NCBI GenBank assembly: GCA_901472405.1
Contig: LR590463.1
Span: 4,932,580 to 4,996,579, forward strand
Direction: 5' to 3'
Length of the DNA: 64,000 nt
DNA from: Serratia rubidaea
Lineage (GTDB): Bacteria > Pseudomonadota > Gammaproteobacteria > Enterobacterales > Enterobacteriaceae
Both the position numbers and the translations under genes were made by a program. A model generated the notes under the pieces. The model had not been told where the DNA came from. It searched no databases and saw only the letters and a program-made list of their open reading frames with translations. Shown piece by piece: positions 1 through 13,478 of this stretch (position 1 is the stretch's first letter; each line of letters opens with the position of its first letter).

Positions 1-394
1 AAAGAGAATGAATTATAACAATGGGTTAATTGTTATAATAACAAATAAAAAAACCAATAAAATCATGGCGTTTTATGGTAAGCATCGCTTGACCGCCATA
101 ATTTCCATTTTTTGAGATTTGTGGATATAAGTTACACGCGTTGTTCGGCACGCCGTTAATCAAATTCGGCGCCTCAATTACCTAGCACAAACTGGGAAAG
201 TTGCACGAAAATGCAGCAAATTACGACCATAAAAAACGCAGTAACCGCGAGAGTCCGTAAGGCAGCAGACGAGGGTAAAGAAAACAGTTGCGCGTTGTGG
301 GCGCTTTCCTCCCCGCTTTCTGTTAAAATGCGTCCTTCACGCGCGGAAGCGTATGCCTGCAACGCTGTTTCCAACTAACCGTCAACCGATAACC
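1..394. other. Intergenic region left of yihG, no gene supported
   Basis: In E. coli this position separates polA from yihG, so polA probably lies just outside the window on the minus strand; that is inference from synteny. The first 130 bases are AT-rich and hold a perfect inverted repeat (12-39). A minus-strand frame at 174-374 could encode 66 residues ending in a hydrophobic stretch, but it would start with TTG and I see no convincing ribosome binding site, so I do not call it. Confidence 0.5.
12..39. repeat. Perfect 11-bp inverted repeat with 6-bp spacer
   Basis: The arms ATTATAACAAT (12-22) and ATTGTTATAAT (29-39) are exact reverse complements separated by GGGTTA. Its size and symmetry fit an operator or a weak AT hairpin in the presumed upstream region of polA/yihG. 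I do not recognise the cognate regulator. Confidence 0.6.
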
Positions 395-1302
395 ATGCCA
401 AGATTGTTAGCCCCTGTTATTTTTATTATTTCTGCCTTATTGACCATCCTGTTGACGGTATTGTGTTCAATCCCCATCACGCTGGCCGTATTGTTAAGCT
501 ATTGGTGCCCGTCCCGGCAATCTGGCGGGGCATTTCCGCATTTGCTGATTTTATGATGTGGTGCTGGTGTCAGGGGCTGGCTTTGCTGCTGCGCATTAAC
601 CCGCAGCTAAGCTGGGATATTGAAGGGCTGGAAGGGCTAAGCCGTAAAAACTGGTATCTGCTGATCAGTAATCATGAAAAGCTGGTCAGATATCGTCGTG
701 CTTTGCGTGCTATTTCGCAATCATGCCCCGATGAATAAATACTTCCTTAAGCAGCAGCTCGCTTGGGTGCCTTTTGTCGGCCTGGCCTGCTGGGCGCTGG
801 ATATGCCGTTTATGAAACGCTACTCACGCGCCTATTTGCTTAAGCACCCGGAAAAGCGCGGCCAGGATATTGAGACCACCCGCCGTTCCTGCGAAAAGTT
901 TCGCCAGCGGCCGACCACCATCGTCAATTTTGTGGAAGGGTCACGCTTCACCGAAGCGAAAAAAATTAAAACCAATTCGCCCTACCGCAATTTACTGGCG
1001 CCAAAGGCTGCCGGCATTGCCTTTACCCTCAGCGCGTTAGGCAGCCAGTTCGATAAAATACTCAACGTTACGCTGCACTACCGGATAACAGCGAACACCC
1101 ATTCCTGGATATGTTATGCGGGCGTCTGAAGCGGATAGTGGTGCGTATTGAAACCTTGCCTATCGATGAAAGTCTGCATGGCGACTACTTCAACGATAAG
1201 CAATATAAACGGCAGTTCCAGCTGTGGCTGAATACGCTCTGGCAGGAAAAGGATCGGTTACTGGATAAGCTCAAGCGCCAAACAAAAAACGCCGGTCAAT
1301 GA
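395..1302 (+). CDS. yihG: Probable inner-membrane acyltransferase YihG, three frame breaks
   Basis: A PlsC-type (1-acylglycerol-3-phosphate acyltransferase-like) membrane protein. The frames read in order give an N-terminal hydrophobic segment, a motif matching the HX4D acyltransferase motif (NH-x-SWSD near 670-690), and the conserved FVEGSRF block near 935-955. The frame breaks near 483 (one base missing), 675-679 (one A too many in AAAA) and 1082 (one C missing). Repairing all three gives about 302 residues; E. coli YihG has 310. The ATG at 395 aligns with the E. coli core; an in-frame ATG at 353 is an alternative. It converges on dsbA. The breaks look like sequence errors because the protein is conserved on both sides of each. 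Confidence 0.85.
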
Positions 1303-1310
1303 CCGGCGTT
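1283..1310 (-). terminator. dsbA terminator
   Basis: A 10-bp perfect stem (1288-1297 with 1301-1310) and a 3-nt loop, followed on the minus strand by six U. The yihG stop codon lies in the loop, so the hairpin may also serve the convergent plus-strand transcript. Confidence 0.85.
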
Positions 1311-1333
1311 GCAATATTCAGCTTCAGTGAACG

Positions 1334-1957
1334 TTATTTCTTTTCGCTCAGGAATTTAACTACGTCAGCAAACTGCTTCACGTAAGCATCCATTGAGCTG
1401 GTATCCAGGCCGTCATTCTTGACCATGTATTTACCGTTAACAAACACCGCCGGCACGCCGCGCAGCTGCAGATCTTCCGCGGCTTTCTCCTGCTGAACGA
1501 CCAAAGACTTCACCACGAAGCTGTTCAGCGCCGCATCATAGTCTTCCGCCTTCACGCCCGCCTTCACAAACACGTTGCGAATATCATCCGGCGTTTGCAT
1601 GGTTTGGGTTTTCTGTACCGCTTCAAACATCGGTTGGGTGATCTTGTCTTCTACGCCCAGCGCCATCGCCACAGCCCATGCCTGAGTCAGCTGCTTGCCC
1701 AGCGGGCCCAGGAACTCAACGTGGTACTTGGTCATTTTGGTGCCCGCCGGCAACGCTTTTTTCACCGAGTCGGAAACGTGGTAAACCTCTTCAAACTGGT
1801 AGCAGTGCGGGCAGTAGAACGAGAAGAACTCCAGCACCTGCGGCTCGCCGGTGACCGGCTTGTCCAGAGTGACATACTGGGTACCATCGCTGAACTGCGC
1901 GGCGGAGGCGCTAAACGCCATAACCATACCAACGAGCGCCAACCAAATCTTTTTCAT
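1334..1957 (-). CDS. dsbA: Thiol:disulfide oxidoreductase DsbA
   Basis: Periplasmic dithiol oxidase that introduces disulfide bonds into secreted proteins and is reoxidised by DsbB. It has 207 residues (208 in E. coli). A Sec signal peptide covers about residues 1-19, ending SASA. The catalytic Cys-Pro-His-Cys is at residues 49-52, about 30-33 of the mature protein. The cis-proline loop reads RGVPAVFV. It lies 29 bp downstream of srkA on the same strand, as in E. coli, where srkA-dsbA are co-transcribed and induced by Cpx envelope stress; the operon here is inferred from spacing. The reading frame is intact. Confidence 0.97.
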   Translation of the reverse strand: MKKIWLALVGMVMAFSASAAQFSDGTQYVTLDKPVTGEPQVLEFFSFYCPHCYQFEEVYHVSDSVKKALPAGTKMTKYHVEFLGPLGKQLTQAWAVAMALGVEDKITQPMFEAVQKTQTMQTPDDIRNVFVKAGVKAEDYDAALNSFVVKSLVVQQEKAAEDLQLRGVPAVFVNGKYMVKNDGLDTSSMDAYVKQFADVVKFLSEKK

Positions 1958-1986
1958 AAGACTAAACTCTCCATTGTGTTAAATCT

Positions 1987-2972
1987 TCAATACATCGGCA
2001 TCAGCTGCAAAGGAGGCTCCTGTAGCAGCTTGACCTGTTCAGTAAATGTCGCGGTCTGAGACAACCAGAAATCAGACTCCGCCATCCACGGAAAACTTCT
2101 TGGAAACGCCGGATCCTGCCAGCGACGCGCTACCCATGCCAGGTAATACACCATACGCATCGCCCGTAACGGCTCAATCAACGCCAGCTCACGCGGTCAA
2201 ACTCGGCAAATTCGCTATAGGCTTCCAACAACACATCCAACTGCAGCAGCTGCTCGCTGCGCTCACCGTGCAGCAGCATCCAAAGATCCTGCACTGCGGG
2301 GCCATTACGCGCATCATCAAGATCGACGAACAGCGGACCGTCGCGCCACAGGATATTGCCCGGATGGCAATCACCGTGTAAACGCAGCGGCTGCCAGTCC
2401 AGGTGCCAACTCTGCTTAATGGCGTCGATCAGCCTATCCGTCGCGCCAAGAAAAGCTTCCCGCTGCGCCGACGGCACTAAGTCACAACCTGCCAGCACTT
2501 CTCTGGGCGCGGTGAGATACTCGTCAACGCCGATGGTCGGGCGCGCGGTAAACAGCTTTTCCCGGCCGGTTTGGTGAATGCGCCCCAAAAAGCGGCCGAC
2601 CCATTCCAGCTGGTCGAGATTATCTATCTCATACTGCCGCCCGCCGACGCTGGGGAAAACGGCAAAATAAAAGCCGCCGAAGCTCTGCAGCGTTTTCCCT
2701 TGCAGCCGTAGCGGCGCAACCGCAGGCACCTCGGCATTGCTCAGGTCGAGAGAAAATTGATGTTCTTCCTCAATCTGCGCGGCGTTCCAGCGTTCGGGAC
2801 GATAAAACTTCACCACATAGCGGTGACGTTCTTCATCGGCAAACTGATAAACGCGGTTCTCATAGCTGTTGAGCGCCGTCAGGCCGGAATCAACGCGCAG
2901 GCCGACCCCTTCTAATGCGGCCATAATAAGATCGGGAGAAAGGGTAGCAAAATTAAACGCAGAATCGTTCAT
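1987..2972 (-). CDS. srkA: Stress response kinase SrkA (YihE), one frame break
   Basis: Ser/Thr protein kinase of the aminoglycoside-phosphotransferase fold, reported in E. coli to counter stress-induced death. The catalytic loop HGDCHPGN and the metal-binding segment FVDLDDARNGP are present. One base is missing near 2190 (expected GTGGAGCTGG on the coding strand, seen GTGAGCTGG). The C-terminal part, beginning IEPLRAMRMVYYLAW, continues in another frame. Repair gives exactly 328 residues, the E. coli length. I chose the ATG at 2972 because MNDSAFNF aligns with the E. coli start; upstream in-frame ATGs exist at 2984 and 3029. Confidence 0.92.
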
Positions 2973-3053
2973 AACAACATTCATTTTAGCCTGATGACAG
3001 CACGGGGCCGGGAATGAAAATAGTAGCATCGTTGCCCCTGTACCGCAGCAGCA

Positions 3054-3323
3054 CTAGTCCTTAATCACGCCGCGCGCACGTAATAATGCCGTTTTGAAAT
3101 CTTCTTCGTAGTCTTTTTTCAGACCGGGGATCTGTTCCGTTGCGGCGCTGCCGCGCATTTTCAGATGATAGATTAAAATATCATCGCTCAGCCCGGCCAA
3201 ATCACCCTGGAAACCCGCTTCCTGCGCCAGCTTTTGCAGAAACTGCATCAGATTGAGGTCGGGCTCTTCCTGCCAGGCCGGATGCAGTAGCTCAATCAAT
3301 TCGTCCACGCGATGCGTTTTCAT
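3054..3323 (-). CDS. yihD: Conserved protein YihD
   Basis: A small cytoplasmic protein of unknown function (DUF1040). It has 89 residues, the same as E. coli YihD, and is nearly identical through PDLN-MQFLQKLAQEAGF, DDILIYHLKMRGS and KDYEEDFKTALLRARGVIK. The ATG at 3323 (MKTHRVDEL) is preferred over longer in-frame starts by family length. It sits between srkA and the divergent mobA, as in E. coli. Confidence 0.93.
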   Translation of the reverse strand: MKTHRVDELIELLHPAWQEEPDLNLMQFLQKLAQEAGFQGDLAGLSDDILIYHLKMRGSAATEQIPGLKKDYEEDFKTALLRARGVIKD

Positions 3324-3471
3324 ACTCATTCGTCCAATGAAGTCGATAAACCCACAAAGTAGCAGGCTTGCCTGCACAGGGAAAGGAACAGCGTGTCAAT
3401 AAAGGTAAATCCTGATGTCCGGGCGGCTTTAGCGCTACAATCAGGGCGCAGGTTTCAAAAGGGAAAGGTTT

Positions 3472-4065
3472 ATGCATACAGATATTACCGGGGTGATCCT
3501 GGCTGGCGGCAGAGCTACGCGCATGGGGGGAGAAGATAAGGGATTGATCTCGCTTGGCGGGATCCCACTCTATCGCCATGTGCTAGAGCGCCTGGCGCCG
3601 CAGGTTAACGCCGTAATCATCAGCGCCAATCGCAATCAGGCAGTTTATCAGCAGAGCGGGCTGCCGGTTGTCGGCGATCTGACAGCAGATTTTGCCGGGC
3701 CGCTGGCGGGCATGCTGGCCGGCTTACGAGCGGCACACGGCGACTGGGTAGCCTTTGTCCCATGCGACGTTCCTGATTTGCCGCTCACGTTGGTGGAGAT
3801 GCTGTGGCAAGGCAAGCAGCAGGCCCTGGCGGCCTATGCCAGCGATGGCGAGCGCGCTCATCCAACGCTGGCGCTGCTGCACAAAAGCCTGGCGCCACAG
3901 TTGGCTGAGTATTTGGCGCGGGGAGAACGTAAGCTGATGCTGTTCCTTAAACAGGTTGCCGCCAGGCAGGTAGTATTCAACGGGCAGGCCCATGCCTTCC
4001 TGAATCTGAATACTCCCGATGATTGCCGGCATTGGCTACAGGAGAAGGGGATCGCCAATGACTAA
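3472..4065 (+). CDS. mobA: Molybdenum cofactor guanylyltransferase MobA
   Basis: Transfers GMP from GTP to molybdopterin-Mo, making the bis-MGD cofactor of DMSO reductase-family enzymes. It has 197 residues, typical for the family. The N-terminal nucleotidyltransferase motif LAGGRATRMGGEDKGL is at about residues 10-25, with VPCDVPDLPL near 97-106 supplying the metal-binding aspartates. Its stop overlaps the mobB start by 8 bp, indicating translational coupling in a mobAB operon. A conserved AAGG-type ribosome binding site precedes the ATG. Confidence 0.96.
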   Translation: MHTDITGVILAGGRATRMGGEDKGLISLGGIPLYRHVLERLAPQVNAVIISANRNQAVYQQSGLPVVGDLTADFAGPLAGMLAGLRAAHGDWVAFVPCDVPDLPLTLVEMLWQGKQQALAAYASDGERAHPTLALLHKSLAPQLAEYLARGERKLMLFLKQVAARQVVFNGQAHAFLNLNTPDDCRHWLQEKGIAND

Positions 4066-4570
4066 ACTCGCCACGCCTCTGCTTGCCATTGCCGCTTACA
4101 GCGGTACCGGCAAGACCACGCTGCTCAAGCAGCTGATCCCACTGCTGCGAGAAAGACATATTCGGGTCGGGCTGATCAAACACACCCACCATGATATGGA
4201 TATCGATAAACCGGGGAAAGACAGCTACGAACTGCGTAAGGCCGGTGCCGACCAGACCCTGGTCGCCAGCGATCGGCGTTGGGCACTGATGACGGAAACG
4301 CCGGAACAGCAACCGCTAAATCTTCACTATCTGGCTAGCCGGTTCGACCACAATAACGTCGACCTTATTCTGGTCGAAGGCTTTAAACATGAGCCAGTCA
4401 GCAAAATCATTCTCTACCGGGCCGAAATTGGCCGGCCGCTGGAGGAGATGCTGGATAAGCATGTGATTGCGGTTGCCAGCGATCGCGCGCTTGATTTTGC
4501 CGGCGAGCGGCTTGATATCAACGATCCACCAAGCATTGCCGAGTTTATTGTGCATTGGCTGAATAAATAA
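4058..4570 (+). CDS. mobB: Molybdopterin-guanine dinucleotide biosynthesis protein MobB
   Basis: A GTP-binding P-loop protein that assists MobA in forming the MGD cofactor; it is non-essential in E. coli. It has 170 residues with the Walker A motif AYSGTGKTT at about residues 13-21 and the block KHTHHDMDIDKPGKDS typical of MobB. I chose the ATG at 4058 because it overlaps the mobA stop; longer in-frame starts lie inside mobA. It is followed by an intrinsic terminator and converges on the rRNA operon. Confidence 0.95.
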   Translation: MTKLATPLLAIAAYSGTGKTTLLKQLIPLLRERHIRVGLIKHTHHDMDIDKPGKDSYELRKAGADQTLVASDRRWALMTETPEQQPLNLHYLASRFDHNNVDLILVEGFKHEPVSKIILYRAEIGRPLEEMLDKHVIAVASDRALDFAGERLDINDPPSIAEFIVHWLNK

Positions 4571-4573
4571 ACC

Positions 4574-4600
4574 AGCAGGCAATGATTGCCTGCTTTTTTA
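4574..4600 (+). terminator. mobB terminator
   Basis: Perfect 9-bp stem (4574-4582 with 4586-4594), 3-nt loop and a five-T tail, directly after the mobB stop. Confidence 0.93.
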
Positions 4601-4616
4601 TTTTTTTCTGACCAAA

Positions 4617-4647
4617 CGCAAAAAGCCTCATGCTTTCGCATGAGGCT
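4617..4647 (-). terminator. rRNA operon terminator
   Basis: On the minus strand, a 10-bp stem AGCCTCATGC/GCATGAGGCT (4624-4647) with a GAAA tetraloop and a U tail, 14 bp beyond the 5S 3' end. A classic rrn terminator. Confidence 0.95.
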
Positions 4648-4661
4648 TTCTACTTTATTTG

Positions 4662-4781
4662 ATGCCTGGCAGTGTCCTACTCTCGCATGGGGAGACCCCA
4701 CACTACCATCGGCGCTACGGCGTTTCACTTCTGAGTTCGGCATGGGGTCAGGTGGGACCACCGCGCTATTACCGCCAGGCA
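4662..4781 (-). rRNA. rrf: 5S ribosomal RNA
   Basis: About 120 nt. The paired ends TGCCTGGCGG and CTGCCAGGCAT and the internal CCGAACTCAGAAGTGAAACGCC block match enterobacterial 5S. It is the last gene of the rRNA operon, with no tRNA gene between it and the terminator. Confidence 0.97.
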
Positions 4782-5047
4782 AATTCTTTTTTACCCGTCC
4801 TGTGTCTTTCACGCTGCTGCCGCGTTGGCCGCTCTCTGTCGTCACAGTCACATACTCATGTATGCTCCTGCTCCGCCATCGCTTGCCGCCTTGCTTCAGC
4901 GCGAAATCCTTCGGACTTCAATCACAGAACAGGCTGAAAATTATTCGTATCATCCTGATACTCACCCCTTCGGGGCCAACGCTCCGCGTTGTTCAAAATC
5001 GTTCCCGACGATTTTGTCATGTCTCTCTAAAACACCTTCGGTGTTGT

Positions 5048-7952
<2,905 letters not shown>

Positions 7953-8063
7953 TCACAACCCGAAGATGTTTCACTTCGCGTTGCAAACATTTGAGAGACT
8001 CGTTGAACCACTTCTTACGTCAAGAAGCGTTCAATCGTTTCAATTTTCAGCTTGTTCCAGATT

Positions 8064-8074
8064 GTTAAAGAGCA
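8064..8074 (-). promoter_or_regulatory. boxA antitermination site before 23S
   Basis: The minus strand reads TGCTCTTTAAC, the Nus-factor boxA core, in the spacer between tRNA-Glu and 23S, where E. coli rrn operons also carry one. Confidence 0.85.
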
Positions 8075-8148
8075 AATATCTCAAACATGACTCGTAAGTC
8101 AGTTTTTGAGATATCGTTTGATACCGTCTTTCACCCGATATCAGCAAG

Positions 8149-8224
8149 TGGCGTCCCCTAGGGGATTCGAACCCCTGTTACCGCCGTGAAAGGGCGGTGT
8201 CCTAGGCCTCTAGACGAAGGGGAC
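8149..8224 (-). tRNA. gltU: tRNA-Glu (anticodon TTC)
   Basis: 76 nt including an encoded CCA. The acceptor GTCCCCT pairs with AGGGGAC, the anticodon loop is CTTTCAC, and the T arm carries GGTTCGAATCC. It lies in the 16S-23S spacer, the arrangement of E. coli rrnB, rrnC, rrnE and rrnG rather than the Ile-Ala spacer type. Confidence 0.97.
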
Positions 8225-8311
8225 ACTGAATATGTCGGCTTCGCAGACGCTTTGCTCGTTCTTTTCATCAGACAATCTGTGTGGACACTGCACAGTCAGG
8301 ATATCTTTAGG

Positions 8312-9854
<1,543 letters not shown>

Positions 9855-10004
9855 AAAAGCTTGATTCGCTAAGTTAATAGCTGTTTCTCAAAGATTTACT
9901 GCATGAATTTTACTTCAGTTAGTCACTCTTCAAGACTTGATATTTTTTTGCATCCGAAGATGCTGGATATCGTCTTGTGAGTGCCCACACAGATTGTCTG
10001 ATAA

Positions 10005-10018
10005 ATTGTTAAAGAGCA
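10005..10018 (-). promoter_or_regulatory. boxA in the rRNA leader
   Basis: The minus strand reads TGCTCTTTAACAAT, the boxA element of the rrn leader antitermination system, downstream of P2 and before 16S. Confidence 0.88.
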
Positions 10019-10053
10019 CCGCCGGAGATAATTCTCATCGGCGCGGGCTGCGT

Positions 10054-10081
10054 ATACTACGCTTTTCGCCCGGAGAGTCAA
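10054..10081 (-). promoter_or_regulatory. rRNA promoter P2
   Basis: The minus strand has TTGACT (-35, 10076-10081), a 16-bp spacer and TAGTAT (-10, 10054-10059), followed by a GC-rich discriminator. Context and sequence match the E. coli rrn P2 promoters. Confidence 0.88.
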
Positions 10082-10150
10082 GCGTTTATTTCGCTTTCTT
10101 CTCGCTGACCCGGCGGCTTGTCAGTCGTTGTTCCCGGTCAGTGGAGGCGC

Positions 10151-10178
10151 ATTATAGGGAGTTCTCAGAACGCCGCAA
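10151..10178 (-). promoter_or_regulatory. rRNA promoter P1
   Basis: The minus strand has TTGCGG (-35, 10173-10178), the 16-bp spacer typical of stringently controlled promoters, a perfect TATAAT (-10, 10151-10156), and the discriminator GCGCCTCC. The AT-rich bases at 10185-10260 would form the UP element and Fis region. Confidence 0.92.
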
Positions 10179-10331
10179 CCCCTAATTTAAAAAAACTTTT
10201 CAACTGCGTTATTTTTCAGCAAAAGGGGCTAAAAAGCGCATTTTTACATCACTTTTTCCGACAAACAGCCATAAAACCCCGCGCTCAGTAGAGTAAAATA
10301 ACAGTAACGACGTAAGCCAAGGACCGCAGCC

Positions 10332-11035
10332 ATGCAACTAGATGCTCAACAACAGGCCGCACAACGCAATCTTTCTTATTTACTGGCAGAAAAACTCGGC
10401 CAACAGATTCTGGCCGGCGAGTTTAAAGCGGGCAGCATTCTGCCCGGAGAAATGGAACTGGGAGAAACATTCGGCGTCAGCCGCACCGCCGTACGGGAAG
10501 CGGTAAAAATACTGGCGGCCAAAGGCATGCTGCTGCCGCGACCGCGCATCGGCACGCGGGTGATGCCGCAAAACCACTGGAACTTCCTCGAACCAGGAGC
10601 TGCTGACCTGGTGGATGACGCGGGAAAACTTCGATCAGGTGATGCAGCACTTTCTTATACTGCGTACTTCGCTGGAGCCACAGGCCTGTTCACTGGCCGC
10701 CATACAGGCCGATGAAGAACAACGGGCGCAGCTGACGGCGCTGATGGCGGAAATGCGCGCCCTGCACGATGATTTTGACCGCGAACGCTGGATACAGGTG
10801 GACACGCAATACCACCAGCTGATTTACGCCTCCAGCGGCAATCCATTCCTGATCTCATTCTCTAACCTGTTCAGCTCCGTATATCAGAGCTATTTCAGGG
10901 CGATAACCAACAACGAAGTGATTCAAACTGCAGCAGCACCAGGATATTGTCGACGCCATACTGGCCAAAGACGCCCAGGGCGCCTTTAAGGCATGCCAGA
11001 TTCTGTTAGGCGAAAAAAATCCCTCTTCTATATAG
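10332..11035 (+). CDS. yieP: GntR/FCD-family regulator YieP, two frame breaks
   Basis: A DNA-binding repressor with an N-terminal GntR winged helix (LGETFGVSRTAVREAVKILAAKGM at about residues 46-69) and a C-terminal FCD ligand-binding domain. The frame breaks at 10591-10592 and 10925-10927, each with one A too many. With both removed the protein continues through ENFDQVMQHFLILRTSLEPQAC and ends near 11035, about 233 residues (230 in E. coli). It is divergent from the rRNA operon and upstream of hsrA. Both inserted bases lie in short A runs, as in other breaks in this window. Confidence 0.9.
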
Positions 11036-11070
11036 AAGAAGGAAATCACCCGGGATTAAGCAGGAAAACA

Positions 11071-12477
11071 ATGACGAAAAACGCGCGCAGTATGGCAGGG
11101 TTGCCCTGGATAGCCGCTATGGCGTTCTTTATGCAGGCGCTGGACGCCACCATTCTCAACACCGCTTTACCGGCGATCGCCCAGAGCCTGGAACGTTCGC
11201 CGCTGGCCATGCAGTCGGCCGTCATCAGCTATACCCTGACCGTCGCGATGCTGATTCCGGTGAGCGGCTGGCTGGCCGACCGCTTCGGCACGCGCCGGAT
11301 ATTTATCTTTGCCGTTTCGCTGTTTACGTTGGGTTCATTGCTATGCGCGCTCTCCCCCAGCCTTAGTTTCCTGGTGATATCCCGCGTGATTCAGGGCGTC
11401 GGCGGTGCGATGATGATGCCGGTGGCGCGGCTGGCGTTACTGCGCGCCTACCCGCGCAGCCAGCTGCTGCCGGTCCTGAACTTCGTCACCATGCCCGGCC
11501 TGGTGGGGCCGATTCTCGGCCCGATGCTCGGCGGCTGGCTGGTGACCTACGCCACCTGGCACTGGATTTTCCTTATCAATATCCCTATCGGCCTGCTCGG
11601 CATTCTGTACGCACGCAAATATATGCCGGACTTCACCACGCCGAAACGGCCGTTTGATTTTCTCGGCTTTATGCTGTTCGGTTTGAGCCTGGTGATGATA
11701 TCCACCGGCCTGGAGCTGTTCGGCGAACGCGTGCTGGCCAGTTATATCTCGCTGGGCGTATTTTTAAGCGGGTTTGTGATGCTGGCAGGCTATATCGTCC
11801 ATGCCCGTCGCCGTACGCAGCCTTTGATCGGTCTGGACTTATTCAAGACGCGCACGTTCTCCGTCGGCATTGCCGGCAACGTCGCCTCGCGCCTTGGCAC
11901 CGGCTGTATTCCCTTTTTGATGCCGCTGATGCTGCAGGTGGGTTTCGGCTACTCGGCGATCGTCGCCGGCTGCATGATGGCACCAACCGCCATTGGCTCC
12001 CTGCTGGCCAAGTCGACCGTGTCACAGGTGCTGCGCTGGTTCGGTTACCGCAGCACGCTGGTCGGCATTACGGTGATTATCGGCGTGTTGATTGCGCAGT
12101 TTGCCCTGCAAAGCCCGGGCATGCCGCTGTGGCTGCTGATTATTCCGCTATTTTTACTGGGCATGGCGATGTCGACCCAGTTTACGGCGATGAATACCAT
12201 CAGCCTGGGCGATCTTAGCGACGCCAACGCCAGTTCGGGCAACAGCGTGCTGGCGGTAACCCAGCAGCTCTCCATCAGTTTCGGCGTGGCCGTCAGCGCG
12301 GCAGTACTGCGCTTTTACGACTCGCTGTCGCTGGGCACCATTATCGACCACTTCCACTACACCTTTATTACCATGGGGATCGTCAGCGTCGCCTCCGCGC
12401 TGGTGTTTATGCTGCTGCGCAAAAAAGACGGCCGCAATTTGATTACCGGTAAGGAGAAGCGCGCCAAAGTCAGCTGA
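11071..12477 (+). CDS. hsrA: MFS transporter HsrA
   Basis: An inner-membrane drug/proton antiporter of the 14-helix DHA2 family; physiological substrate unknown. It has 468 residues (475 in E. coli). Visible features are the DHA motif GWLADRFGTRRIF between helices 2 and 3, motif C-like GLVGPILGPMLGGWL, and the N-terminal MQALDATILNTALPAIA. The ATG at 11071 follows AGGAAA and aligns with the E. coli start. It converges on rbsR with an 8-bp overlap of coding regions, leaving no room for a separate terminator. Confidence 0.94.
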   Translation: MTKNARSMAGLPWIAAMAFFMQALDATILNTALPAIAQSLERSPLAMQSAVISYTLTVAMLIPVSGWLADRFGTRRIFIFAVSLFTLGSLLCALSPSLSFLVISRVIQGVGGAMMMPVARLALLRAYPRSQLLPVLNFVTMPGLVGPILGPMLGGWLVTYATWHWIFLINIPIGLLGILYARKYMPDFTTPKRPFDFLGFMLFGLSLVMISTGLELFGERVLASYISLGVFLSGFVMLAGYIVHARRRTQPLIGLDLFKTRTFSVGIAGNVASRLGTGCIPFLMPLMLQVGFGYSAIVAGCMMAPTAIGSLLAKSTVSQVLRWFGYRSTLVGITVIIGVLIAQFALQSPGMPLWLLIIPLFLLGMAMSTQFTAMNTISLGDLSDANASSGNSVLAVTQQLSISFGVAVSAAVLRFYDSLSLGTIIDHFHYTFITMGIVSVASALVFMLLRKKDGRNLITGKEKRAKVS

Positions 12478-13474
12478 GCTGCCCCACCGAGGCGCGCTCC
12501 ACCAGCTCAGGAGTAAGTACCATCACCTGTGCGGCACGCTGTGGGTTCTGCAGGCGATTGATCAACGCATCGATCGCCAGCTCTCCCAGCGAGTCTTTCG
12601 GCTGATGAATGGTGCTTAACGGCGGCGCCAGATACTTCGCCAGTTCAATATCGTCGTATCCCATCACCGCCATATCCTGCGGCACGCGCAGCCCGGCCTG
12701 GAACAACGCCTGGTATACGCCGACCGCCACCGCGTCATTGCCGGCGAAAACCGCATGCGGCGCGACCGGCAAGGCAAGCAGTTGCTGCATGGCGCGTACG
12801 CCGCCTTCAAACTCAAAGTCGCAATGCACTTCATAACCAGGCAGGATCGGCAATCCCGCCTGCTGCATCGCCCGGCGGTAGCCCTCCAGGCGGTTGCGCG
12901 CAGTGGTTTTATCCTGTGGCCCGGCAATGCAGGCAATCTGCCGGTAGCCGCGGGATATCAGATATTGCGTGGCCATTTCGCCGCCGAGCAGGGAGTTGTC
13001 CTGAATAATGTCATTCGCCCCTTCAAAAGGCGCCCAGTCCATCATCACAATGGGGAGTGACGGGTAACGGCTCAGGTTCGCCGGCGACGGCCGGTGATTT
13101 TCGGTGCACATCACCAGCAGCCCGTCGACACGCTTTTGCAACAGCGTTTCCATACTGCGGTTCATCCGCGCCGCATCTTCTTCTGTGTTGCATAAAATCA
13201 GGCTATAGCCGCGCTCGTAACAGCTACGCTCCACGCCGCGCACCACTTCGGCATAAAACGGGTTATTGCTGGCGGTGACCAGCATGCCGATGGTATGCGT
13301 TTGTTTGAGCTTCAGGCTGCGCGCCAGCGCCGACGGCGCGTAGTTCAACTGCTCAACCGCCGCCATCACTTTGTCTCGCACCGCATCGCTGACAAAACGA
13401 TTGTTATTAACCACGTGCGATACGGTAGAGGTTGATACGCCCGCCAAACGGGCGACATCTTTCATGGTGGCCAA
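12470..13474 (-). CDS. rbsR: Ribose operon repressor RbsR
   Basis: LacI-family repressor of rbsDACBK whose inducer is ribose. The N-terminal helix-turn-helix reads MKDVARLAGVSTSTVSHVVN, and the hinge helix ends in ALARSLKL. A periplasmic-binding-like core follows through QDNSLLGG, GNDAVAVGVYQAL and GYDDIELA. Start choice is uncertain: TTG at 13474 gives the family N terminus x-A-T-M-K, while ATG at 13465 begins at MKDVARL. It is the last gene of the rbs operon, a few bases after rbsK. Two palindromes upstream of rbsD are its probable targets. Confidence 0.95.
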   Translation of the reverse strand: MATMKDVARLAGVSTSTVSHVVNNNRFVSDAVRDKVMAAVEQLNYAPSALARSLKLKQTHTIGMLVTASNNPFYAEVVRGVERSCYERGYSLILCNTEEDAARMNRSMETLLQKRVDGLLVMCTENHRPSPANLSRYPSLPIVMMDWAPFEGANDIIQDNSLLGGEMATQYLISRGYRQIACIAGPQDKTTARNRLEGYRRAMQQAGLPILPGYEVHCDFEFEGGVRAMQQLLALPVAPHAVFAGNDAVAVGVYQALFQAGLRVPQDMAVMGYDDIELAKYLAPPLSTIHQPKDSLGELAIDALINRLQNPQRAAQVMVLTPELVERASVGQLS

Positions 13475-13478
13475 AAAT

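Noticed and set aside
174..374. Minus-strand 66-codon frame with a hydrophobic C terminus
   Set aside because: It would need a TTG start without a visible ribosome binding site and overlaps the presumed control region. I could not match it to any small protein family I know.
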